From Thermoleophilaceae bacterium (GTDB lineage: Bacteria; Actinomycetota; Thermoleophilia; Solirubrobacterales; Thermoleophilaceae): a stretch of 7,207 nt of DNA. Position numbers and translations under genes: made by a program. This document shows, piece after piece, positions 1-5,545 of the stretch; positions within the stretch are counted from its first letter, which is position 1; each line of letters begins with the position of its first letter. The stretch covers positions 1 to 7,207 of the forward strand of contig JACCZP010000148.1 in assembly GCA_013695885.1 (NCBI GenBank), in the 5' to 3' direction. The notes beneath the pieces were generated by a model. The model saw only the letters and a program-made list of their open reading frames with translations, had not been told where the DNA came from and did no database searches.

Positions 1-1227
1 TGCATCACGCGGCCGGGCGAGGGCGTGTCCGAGCGGGTTCCGGACGGCGCCGAGATGGTCGAGCAGGTGGAGGGGGAGGGCACCGGCAGCGCGGTTCTCG
101 CCGCGCGCGCGGCTATCGACCCGGGCGCGACGGTCGTGGTCCTCTCCGGCGACGTGCCGCTCGTCCGCGGCGAGCTCGTGGCGAGGCTCATCGACGCCCA
201 CGAGCGCGCCGGCGCGCTCGCGACGCTGCTCACCACCGAGGAGCTCGACCCCGCCGGCTACGGGCGGGTGGTGCGCGGCTCGGACGGCGCGGTCGAGCGC
301 ATCGTCGAGACCAAGCACACGGAGGACGTGCCCGCCGAGGAGCTGGCCATCCGCGAGATCAACGTCGGCGTCTACGCCTTCGCGGGCGCAGAGCTCGTCT
401 CCGCCCTCGATGCCGTCCCGATCACCGCCGGCGAGCGCTACCTCACCGGCGTGTTCCCCGAGATCCGGGCGCGGGGAGGCGCGATCGCGGCGCACCTGAC
501 CTCTGACACCTCGAGTGCGATGGGGGTGAACACCCGCGTGGACCTGATGGCCGTCGAGGCGCTCGCCCGCCAGAGGCTGATCGAGGGCCACGCCCTCGCC
601 GGCGTCGCGTTCCCGGTCCCGGAGTCGGTGCACCTCGACGCCGACGTCGAGATCGGCCCCGACACGGTCATCGGTCCGGGAGTGACGCTCACCGGGGCCA
701 GCCGCGTGGGGCGCGGGTGCCGTATCGGCCCCCACACGACCGCCGACGGCGTGCGCATCGGCGACCGGGCGGTCGTCCCCCACTCCTACCTCACGGACTG
801 CGAGGTGGGCGAGGGCGCCTCCGTGGGTCCGTTCGCGTACCTGCGCCCGGGCGCGCGACTCGAAGCGGGGGCGAAGGCAGGCACGTTCGTCGAGGTGAAG
901 AACTCGACCATCGCGGCCGGCGCCAAGGTGCCACACCTCTCCTACGTCGGCGACGCGGACGTCGGCGAGGGCGCGAACCTCGGAGCCGGCACGATCACCG
1001 CGAACTACGACGGGCACGAGAAGCACCGCACGGTGATCGGACGCGGCGCGAGGACGGGCGTGCACACGTCGCTGGTCGCGCCCGTTCACGTCGGGGACGG
1101 CGCGTACACTGGCGCGGGCTCGGCGATCACCGAAGACGTCCCGGAGGGGGCGCTCGGCATCGCCCGGCCGGAGCAGCGCAACGTCGAGGGCTACGCGGAG
1201 CGAGCGAGGGAGAGGTCACGGCGATGA
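1..1227 (+). CDS. glmU: GlmU, bifunctional UDP-GlcNAc pyrophosphorylase / GlcN-1-P acetyltransferase (5' truncated)
   Basis: Cytoplasmic enzyme that acetylates glucosamine-1-phosphate and then uridylates it to UDP-GlcNAc, the precursor of peptidoglycan. The frame is open from base 1, so the gene begins outside the window and the LAAGxGTRM nucleotide-binding loop is missing. Visible in the uridyltransferase half: GTGSA (window residues 27-31), the metal-site GDVPLV (D51), GYGRVVR, and GVNTR (N177). Then comes a left-handed beta-helix with hexapeptide repeats, VKNSTI, the catalytic-His motif PHLSYVGD (H312) and GAGTITANYDG. Offsetting by 51 aligns H312 with E. coli His363, so about 51 residues are absent. 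The C-terminus (GDGAYTGAG, EDVPEGAL, QRNVEGY) resembles actinobacterial GlmU. The stop overlaps the prs start as ATGA, which implies translational coupling. The position equivalent to E. coli Ser405 is Val here. Confidence 0.97.
   Translation, partial: CITRPGEGVSERVPDGAEMVEQVEGEGTGSAVLAARAAIDPGATVVVLSGDVPLVRGELVARLIDAHERAGALATLLTTEELDPAGYGRVVRGSDGAVERIVETKHTEDVPAEELAIREINVGVYAFAGAELVSALDAVPITAGERYLTGVFPEIRARGGAIAAHLTSDTSSAMGVNTRVDLMAVEALARQRLIEGHALAGVAFPVPESVHLDADVEIGPDTVIGPGVTLTGASRVGRGCRIGPHTTADGVRIGDRAVVPHSYLTDCEVGEGASVGPFAYLRPGARLEAGAKAGTFVEVKNSTIAAGAKVPHLSYVGDADVGEGANLGAGTITANYDGHEKHRTVIGRGARTGVHTSLVAPVHVGDGAYTGAGSAITEDVPEGALGIARPEQRNVEGYAERARERSRR
1207..1215 (+). promoter_or_regulatory. 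Ribosome binding site of prs
   Basis: The purine run AGGGAGAGG ends 8 nt before the ATG at 1224. It lies within the last codons of glmU and fixes the prs start at the ATGA overlap. It replaces any intergenic leader. Confidence 0.7.
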
Positions 1228-2255
1228 GCACGTTGGAGGTCGGGCCCGCGTCCAGCGGCACGAGCCTGCCGATCGAGCGCGACAAGCGCCTCATGGTCGC
1301 CTCCGGGCGCGCCTCGCAGGAGCTCGCGGCCCGGATCACCGAGCGCCTCGGCGTAGGCCTCACCGAGGCCGGGCTGAAGACGTTCTCCGACGGAGAGGTC
1401 TACTGCCGCTACGAGGAGTCGATCCGCGGAGCGGACCTGTTCATCGTGCAGTCGATCGCCGGCTCGGCGCGCGAGGGGCTCACCGTGAACGACGCGCTGA
1501 TGGAGCTCCTCGTGATGGTCGAGGCCGCCCAGGGCGCGTCCACCCACCGGGTGATCGCCGTCTGCCCGTGGTTCGGGTACTCGCGCCAGGACAAGAAGTC
1601 CATGCCGCGGGAGCCCATCACCGCGCGTCTCGTGGCCAAGCTGCTCGAGACCGCGGGCATCGACCGCCTGCTCACCATGGACCTCCACGCAGGCCAGGTG
1701 CAGGGCTTCTTCTCCCAGCCGGTGGACCACATGACGGCCATGCCCATCCTCACCCGTTACGTCGCCGACCAGATGGGGGAGGAGGCCGACGTCGTGGTCA
1801 TCTCGCCCGACGCCGGTCGGGTCAAGCTGACCCGGAACTTCGCGCGAAAGCTCGGTGCGCCGTACGCCCTGCTCGAGAAGCAGCGTCCGGCGCAGCAGGT
1901 GGCCGAGATCGGCTACGTGATCGGTGACGTCAAGGACAAGGTCGCGGTGATCGTCGACGACATCATCGACACCGGCGGCACGCTGGCCGCCGCGGCGCAG
2001 ACGGTGCTCGACGCGGGAGCCTCGAAGGTCTACGCCGTGGCCACCCACGGCGTGTTCTCGGGGAACGCGTTCGAGACCCTGGCGTCGTCACCCCTGTCCG
2101 GCATCGTTGTCACCGACACGGTGCCGCTGCGCGAGGGAGCCCCGGACATCATCCGGACGCTGACCTGCGCGGACACGCTGACCGAGTCGGTGCGGAAGAT
2201 CTTCGCCGACGAGTCGGTGTCCGAGATCTTCGCGGGCGAGAACCAGCTCTTCTAG
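1224..2255 (+). CDS. prs: Ribose-phosphate pyrophosphokinase (PRPP synthetase, class I)
   Basis: Makes PRPP from ribose-5-phosphate and ATP for purine, pyrimidine, NAD, His and Trp synthesis, in the cytoplasm. The protein has 343 residues; the family usually has about 310-330, and the extra length is an N-terminal tail of about 20 residues (MSTLEVGPASSG...). Motifs in order: FSDGE (54-58), the ATP-loop PWFGYSRQDKK (115-125), the metal-binding DLHAGQVQGFF (153-163), SPDAGRVK (194-201), EKQRP (218-222, usually D/H-K-R-R/T in the flexible loop), and the PRPP-loop VDDIIDTGGTL (244-254). The ATG is chosen because it overlaps the glmU stop and has a good ribosome binding site. It is second in the cluster, and the glmU-prs pair is widely conserved in Gram-positive bacteria. 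All catalytic motifs are intact. Confidence 0.98.
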   Translation: MSTLEVGPASSGTSLPIERDKRLMVASGRASQELAARITERLGVGLTEAGLKTFSDGEVYCRYEESIRGADLFIVQSIAGSAREGLTVNDALMELLVMVEAAQGASTHRVIAVCPWFGYSRQDKKSMPREPITARLVAKLLETAGIDRLLTMDLHAGQVQGFFSQPVDHMTAMPILTRYVADQMGEEADVVVISPDAGRVKLTRNFARKLGAPYALLEKQRPAQQVAEIGYVIGDVKDKVAVIVDDIIDTGGTLAAAAQTVLDAGASKVYAVATHGVFSGNAFETLASSPLSGIVVTDTVPLREGAPDIIRTLTCADTLTESVRKIFADESVSEIFAGENQLF

Positions 2256-2265
2256 GGACGCCGAC

Positions 2266-2284
2266 CGGCGCGCCCGAGGCGCCG
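2266..2284 (+). terminator. Weak hairpin after prs, possible terminator
   Basis: A 6-bp perfect stem CGGCGC/GCGCCG with a 7-nt loop begins 11 nt after the prs stop. There is no T tract, so it is not a canonical intrinsic terminator, and short GC hairpins are common in DNA of this composition. It is offered only because it sits where the conserved cluster is interrupted. Confidence 0.22.
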
Positions 2285-2414
2285 CGCGGCTGGACGCAGG
2301 GCCGCGCCCGGCTACGGCTCGAAGCGCGCCTCGACCTCGCCGTCGCAGCGATCCGCGCCGCCCGACCCCTCCCTCGAGGAGAAGCTACCCGCGGGCGCCG
2401 ACCGTCGGAGTTTG

Positions 2415-2420
2415 TAGCGT
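2415..2420 (+). promoter_or_regulatory. Candidate -10 box (TAGCGT) of the DUF5710-like gene
   Basis: TAGCGT fits the actinobacterial TANNNT -10 pattern. It ends 12 nt before the ATG at 2433, so the transcript would have a leader of only a few nt. No convincing -35 box is seen about 17 nt upstream. If real, it makes the GTG at 2421 unlikely as a start and gives the inserted gene its own promoter. Confidence 0.35.
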
Positions 2421-2432
2421 GTGCGCGGAACA

Positions 2433-3107
2433 ATGATGCGAGTCTGGCTCGACGTCCCATATCGCGAGAAGGAACAGGCGAAGGCGCAGGGCGCGCGCTG
2501 GGACCCCGAAGCGCGCCGATGGTGGGCTGACGGCACGCGCGACACCTCACGCCTCTCCCGATGGCTCGCACCCCCGCCGCCCACGTCCGAGGGGTCGTTG
2601 GCGACCGTCGAGCTGCTCGCGGTCGAAGACCGGTGCTGGCGCTGTGACGGGGTGATCGCCTCGATCGTCGGGGGGCTGACCGACCCTGAGTGGACACTCG
2701 ATCCCGAGGGCTGGGTGAGCATCGACGATATCGCGGAGATGCTCTGGGGGCTGCTCGATGAGGACTCCTATCGAGCGGAGTGGCGGATCGGACCGCTGCG
2801 TCGCGTCGAGAGTCGAGCCGCAAGGAGGGAGTACGTCGCGAACACCTGCGCGCTCTGCGCGGCCACCCAGGGGTCGCATCCGCTCGGCGAGCTCGTCGCC
2901 GAGCACATCGCCGACGGAGGACGCTACGCGGACTTCTTGTCGGTCGGTCGGGTCGACCTGCCGGTGAACCTCCTGCCCGCGGCGCTCGAGGAGCGCGGGC
3001 ATGAGCTCGGGGGGATTGACGAGACTGTCGATCGTGGGTCCGAGCGCGCAGGGGACCCGGGTTTCACGCAGCGCTTCCTCCGATTCTTCGAGCTCCGCGA
3101 CTACTAG
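2433..3107 (+). CDS. DUF5710-like protein with two CxxC pairs, function unknown
   Basis: About 224 residues, soluble, with no signal peptide or membrane helix. The first 45 or so residues resemble the small DUF5710 domain: WLDVPYREKEQAK, then QGARWDPEARRWW. A proline linker (PPPP) follows. CWRC (2634-2645) and NTCALC...QG (Cys codons 2847 and 2856) could bind one zinc ion between them; the second resembles the NxCxxCxxxQG element I associate with bacterial proteins of this type. Starts: GTG 2421 has GGAG 10 nt upstream. ATG 2433 and ATG 2436 lie directly before the domain and fit the -10 at 2415; I prefer these. The gene splits the usual prs-rplY neighbourhood, and it uses A/T-ending codons (cca, tat, gaa, cga) more than its neighbours, which suggests acquisition by transfer. 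No biochemical role can be stated; nucleic-acid binding is a guess from the cysteine pairs. Confidence 0.8.
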   Translation: MMRVWLDVPYREKEQAKAQGARWDPEARRWWADGTRDTSRLSRWLAPPPPTSEGSLATVELLAVEDRCWRCDGVIASIVGGLTDPEWTLDPEGWVSIDDIAEMLWGLLDEDSYRAEWRIGPLRRVESRAARREYVANTCALCAATQGSHPLGELVAEHIADGGRYADFLSVGRVDLPVNLLPAALEERGHELGGIDETVDRGSERAGDPGFTQRFLRFFELRDY

Positions 3108-3165
3108 CGGACCACCCGCCAACGTTCGGCGTTCCTGGACGACAGGGTGGTGCCGCCCCCTTCGG

Positions 3166-3183
3166 CCCGGGCGAGCTCCCGGG
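3166..3183. repeat. Inverted repeat, 6-bp stem, 6-nt loop
   Basis: CCCGGG at 3166-3171 and again at 3178-3183 around the loop CGAGCT. It lies 60 nt after the DUF5710-like gene stop. It could help end that transcript, but no T tract follows. Confidence 0.4.
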
Positions 3184-3236
3184 TGCACGAGCGCTGGAGG
3201 CAGAGGCCGCCTACCACACGCAGCGCACGGATGCCG

Positions 3237-3267
3237 GCGATCGGAGCGGACTTCGAGCTCCGATCGC
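3237..3267. repeat. Perfect 11-bp inverted repeat (hairpin)
   Basis: GCGATCGGAGC (3237-3247) pairs completely with GCTCCGATCGC (3257-3267) across the 9-nt loop GGACTTCGA. This is the strongest hairpin I found in the window. No T-run follows. It may be a terminator of the upstream unit, a protein-binding site or part of a structured RNA. Confidence 0.75.
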
Positions 3268-3283
3268 GGTATCCCGACCGCGA
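3264..3283. repeat. 7-bp hairpin overlapping the 11-bp hairpin
   Basis: TCGCGGT (3264-3270) pairs with ACCGCGA (3277-3283) over the 6-nt loop ATCCCG. Its left arm uses bases 3264-3267, which also belong to the right arm of the 3237-3267 stem, so in RNA the two helices exclude each other. A further alternative, GACCGC/GCGGTC (3276-3281 with 3289-3294), competes with this one. Confidence 0.55.
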
Positions 3284-3336
3284 CCGCCGCGGTCTACGGC
3301 GATCTGCTGGCGGAGCGCGGCCGCGGCGGGCGAGAG

Positions 3337-3355
3337 CGGCGGTGGCTCACCGCCG
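3337..3355. repeat. 8-bp hairpin with 3-nt loop
   Basis: CGGCGGTG (3337-3344) pairs perfectly with CACCGCCG (3348-3355) around the loop GCT. It is a compact, very stable GC stem about 100 nt before the rplY start. Confidence 0.55.
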
Positions 3356-3442
3356 GTGGCGGTCGGGCGCGAGAGGAGGGCATGGCTGGGGTGGGGAGCG
3401 CCACCGTGCCTGATGCGCCGCCGACGCCCTGGGCGCTCCGTC

Positions 3443-3448
3443 TAGACT
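3443..3448 (+). promoter_or_regulatory. Candidate -10 box (TAGACT) of rplY-pth
   Basis: TAGACT matches TANNNT and ends 10 nt before the rplY ATG, so transcription would start at or within a few nt of the start codon (leaderless or nearly so). In support, no Shine-Dalgarno sequence precedes this ATG. No clear -35 box is seen. If correct, rplY and pth are transcribed independently of glmU-prs, and the hairpins at 3166-3355 lie upstream of the promoter rather than in the leader. Confidence 0.5.
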
Positions 3449-3458
3449 CGCCGGCCGC

Positions 3459-4145
3459 ATGGCCGACGGCGACCGCCCGACCCTGACCGTCGAGGAGCGC
3501 GCCGAGCGCGGCTCCCGCGCCACTCGGCGCCTGCGCCGCGAGGGATGGGTTCCCGGCGTGGTCTACGGCGAGGGCTCCGAGACCGTGTCCTTCAAGGTCG
3601 GCGTTCGCGACCTGCGCCTCGCCCTCCAGGCGGCCACCGCGGTGATCGACCTCAAGGTCGGGTCGGCGCGGCCGCTCCCGGTGATCGTCAAGGAGACCCA
3701 GCAGCATCCCGTGCGCGGCGAGGTCATGCACCTCGACCTGCTCCAGGTGAACCTGCGGCAGAAGATCCACTCCACGCTGGCCGTCGAGCTCGTCGGCTCC
3801 GAGTCGGCTCCCGGGGTCGTTCAGGGCGGGGTGCTCGAGCACGTCACCCGCGAGCTGAACATCGAGGCCCTGCCGGGGGATCTCCCCGAGCGCATCGACG
3901 TGGACGTCTCGGGCCTCGAGGTGGCCGGGACCCTTCCGCTGTCCGAGATCTCCCCGCCCGAGGGAGTCGAGTTCCTCGACGATCCCGACGAGACCGTCAT
4001 CGCCACCATCGGCGCTCCCACCGCCCTCGAGGAGACCGATGCCGTGGAGGAGGAGACCGAGCTCGTAGGCGAGGACGCCGAGGCGGCGAGGAGAGCCGGG
4101 ATCGAGCCGGGCGCCGAGGACGAAGCGAGGGGCGAGGGCTCCTGA
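3459..4145 (+). CDS. rplY: 50S ribosomal protein L25 / general stress protein CTC (TL5 type)
   Basis: Binds 5S rRNA in the large ribosomal subunit; the two-domain CTC/TL5 form is stress-related in Bacillus. The protein has 228 residues. The N-terminal 5S-binding beta-barrel (about 1-98) has RGSRATRRLRREGWVPGVVYG (17-37) and KETQQHPVRGEVMHLDLL (78-95). The C-terminal domain (about 99-187) has the characteristic GGVLEH (123-128), IEALPGDLPERIDVD (135-149) and a conserved LPLSEISPPEGV segment (159-170). An acidic tail of about 40 residues (Glu/Asp/Ala-rich, 188-228) follows, as is common in actinobacterial members. The ATG start follows a TAGACT box closely with no ribosome binding site. The stop codon overlaps the likely CTG start of pth, so the two are probably coupled. 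Confidence 0.96.
   Translation: MADGDRPTLTVEERAERGSRATRRLRREGWVPGVVYGEGSETVSFKVGVRDLRLALQAATAVIDLKVGSARPLPVIVKETQQHPVRGEVMHLDLLQVNLRQKIHSTLAVELVGSESAPGVVQGGVLEHVTRELNIEALPGDLPERIDVDVSGLEVAGTLPLSEISPPEGVEFLDDPDETVIATIGAPTALEETDAVEEETELVGEDAEAARRAGIEPGAEDEARGEGS
4127..4132 (+). promoter_or_regulatory. Ribosome binding site supporting a CTG start of pth
   Basis: GAGGGG lies 9 nt before the CTG at 4142, and a second GAGGG sits at 4134-4138. Both are inside the 3' end of rplY. The pth frame between 4082 and 4195 has no ATG, GTG or TTG, so the CTG is the only plausible initiator with a good ribosome binding site. Confidence 0.5.
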
Positions 4146-4744
4146 GCCTCCTCCGCCGCGCCAAGGGCGCCGGCGGGGGCAAGGTCGACTGGCTCGTGGT
4201 CGGGCTCGGCAATCCGGGCTCCCGCTACGAGCGCACGCGCCACAACGTCGGGTTCATGGTCGGGCTCGAGCTGGTCTCCCGCTGGGAGCTGGCGCGCCCG
4301 CGCCGGCGCTACGCCGGCCTCTACGCCGAGGGGAGAGGCGGACCCGCCCGGGCGCGCGTCGGCCTGCTCATGCCGCAGACCTTCATGAACGAGGCGGGAC
4401 GCTCGGCCGGGCCGGCGCGGGGAGAGCTCGGAGTCGAGCTCGACCGCCTGGTGGTGGTGCACGACGAGATCGACCTGCCCTTCGGCGAGGTGCGGCGGCG
4501 CCTGGGCGGCGGGCTGGCCGGGCACAACGGCCTGAAGTCGCTGCGGCGTGAGCTCGGTGGCCCGGACTTCCATCGGATTCGCGTGGGAGTCGGGCGCCCG
4601 GACTCGACCGACCCGGAGATCGTGGCCGCCTACGTTCTCGGCCGCTTCTCCGAGCCGGCCGAGGAGGTGGCGGCTCTCGTCGAGCGCGCGGCCGACGAGG
4701 TGGAGCGGACGTTCGAGGAGGCGGTGCAGACCGGGCCGAGATGA
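4142..4744 (+). CDS. pth: Peptidyl-tRNA hydrolase
   Basis: Cytoplasmic esterase that frees tRNA from peptidyl-tRNAs dropped by stalled ribosomes. From the CTG at 4142 it has 200 residues, the normal family length. Active-site residues, with E. coli equivalents: N24 in GLGNPG (Asn10), H34 in TRHNVG (catalytic His20), N83 in PQTFMNEAG (Asn68), D108 in HDEIDLPFG (Asp93) and N129 in GHNGLK (Asn114). All are intact, and RIRVGVGRP and VLGRFS follow as expected. Start choice: GTG 4196 would remove most of the first beta strand, leaving only two residues before GLGNPG. CTG 4142 gives MSLLRRAKG... and overlaps the rplY TGA as CTGA, mirroring the ATGA of glmU-prs. It is the last gene of the cluster and converges with the - strand operon over about 100 nt in which I see no good terminator. 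Confidence 0.95.
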   Translation: MSLLRRAKGAGGGKVDWLVVGLGNPGSRYERTRHNVGFMVGLELVSRWELARPRRRYAGLYAEGRGGPARARVGLLMPQTFMNEAGRSAGPARGELGVELDRLVVVHDEIDLPFGEVRRRLGGGLAGHNGLKSLRRELGGPDFHRIRVGVGRPDSTDPEIVAAYVLGRFSEPAEEVAALVERAADEVERTFEEAVQTGPR

Positions 4745-4848
4745 GCCAGGTGGGCGGCGCCGCGTTGATGTCGGCCTGAGCAGGGATTCGAGGAGGTGCT
4801 GAAGCCCGGAGGACCGCGAAATGTCACGCTCCCCTGCCGAAACCGCCC

Positions 4849-5545
4849 TCAGGCTAGCCGCTGGAGCAGGCGCGCTGCTACGGCCGCGAGCCCGGCGCCG
4901 GCGATCAGCGCCCCGCCGCCGATGGCGAGGAGGACCCACACGCCTCCTCTTTCCCTCGCCCGCTTCGGGCGGCTGCGCGGACGTGGGCCGGGAGGGGCGC
5001 TCTGCAGGCCCGGATCCGGGCACGCCCGTCGAGCTCGAGGACTGGGGCGCTCCCCGGACGCGGATGTCGAGCGTGAGCGGGTACTGCACGGGCTCGTCGG
5101 TGGCCGAAGTGTTGATCGTGACGAAGTAGTCGCCCGGGCCGCGAAAGTCCTCCACGGTGTTGGCGTCCTCGAGCGCCTCGTCGAGCCCCAGAGCCGCCTT
5201 CAACGAGGTCATCTGGCTGCCGCCTCCGACAGAGAACACCTCGCGCGTATCGATCAGCGCCTGGCGCAGCGGCGTGAACAGCTCGAGCACGGCCAGCTCG
5301 CGCGATCCGCCCGCGCCAGGGGATGCTTCCTCCAGCTCTGCGCTTGCGCTCAGAGCCTGGCCCCGCCCCAGACGGACCCGGTAGTAGAGCGTCTCCCCGT
5401 CGCGGACGGAGTCGCTGTAGCGGCCCGGCGCGAGGACGGGCGCGGCGTTGAACGAGCCGGCGCCCACCACCGGTTGCGCCGCGGCAGCCGGGTCGACCGC
5501 CGCCGCCCACAACAAGACCGCCAGGAGCGCGAACCGCCTAACCAT
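4849..5545 (-). CDS. Secreted membrane-anchored protein, paralogous to the VWA protein's C-terminal region; frameshifted
   Basis: The ATG at 5545 starts a clear signal peptide (MVRRFALLAVLLWAAAVDP, Ala-rich cleavage near residue 22). An extracellular domain of about 130 residues follows (LAPGRYSDSV, YYRVRLGRGQALSASAEL, EDFRGPGDYFVTI, YPLTLDIRVRGAP). It matches, segment by segment, the region after the VWA domain in the upstream gene. After a Pro/Ser/Glu linker the start frame stays open into the antisense of pth and ends in no sensible C-terminus. The +1 frame instead gives GGVWVLLAIGGGALIAGAG..., a membrane helix, a short basic end and a TGA at 4849-4851. The span is 697 nt, one base too many for a single frame. 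The indel most likely lies near 4944-4960, around the T3/C3 runs. Repaired, it would have 231 residues. It overlaps the upstream gene by 8 nt and is probably co-translated. The family is not recognised by name. Confidence 0.72.

Larger units (their letters stand above)
3108..3458 (+). other. 351-nt gap without a convincing gene, rich in hairpins
   Basis: Open frames here translate to Arg/Pro/Ala-rich strings with no recognisable motif, typical of non-coding high-GC DNA. I saw no tRNA T-loop signature and no insertion-sequence remnant. What it does hold is a run of inverted repeats: ACCACCC/GGGTGGT (3111-3117 with 3145-3151), CCCGGG/CCCGGG (3166-3183), the 11-bp stem at 3237-3267, the overlapping 7-bp stem at 3264-3283 and an 8-bp stem at 3337-3355. 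The last 16 nt contain the putative rplY -10 box. Confidence 0.6.

Noticed and set aside
1191..2048. Long - strand open frame antisense to prs.
   Set aside because: Shadow of a high-GC gene; the translation is His/Arg/Gly-rich with no motif, while prs on the + strand has every catalytic signature.
2256..2432. Search for a tRNA gene or gene remnant between prs and the DUF5710-like gene.
   Set aside because: CGGCTCGAAGC resembles a T-arm only weakly, with no matching acceptor or anticodon arm; the + frame string resembling LDLAVAAIRAARPLPRGEA has no start and no family I recognise.
3001..3486. Possible extra + strand gene between the DUF5710-like gene and rplY.
   Set aside because: It overlaps the end of one gene and the start of another, the translation is low-complexity Arg/Pro/Ser/Ala, and there is no start signal or recognisable domain.
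4745..4848. Bidirectional terminator between convergent pth and the - strand operon.
   Set aside because: Only a loopless palindrome GCGGCGCCGC (4754-4763) is present; no stem-loop with a T tract was found on either strand.
4949..4955. Canonical -1 slippery heptamer G_GGA_AAG (- strand) in the correct phase near the frame break of the small protein.
   Set aside because: A -1 slip leads to a stop at 4905-4907 after 14 codons without the helix, whereas the helix and stop need the +1 frame. The zero frame also has no nearby stop, so programmed -1 shifting does not explain the layout.
3821..5545. Continuous - strand reading frame from the small secreted protein into the antisense of pth and rplY, as one long protein.
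   Set aside because: After about 5045 the translation is Arg/Pro/Ala-rich antisense of two certain genes; the membrane helix and natural stop are in the +1 frame.
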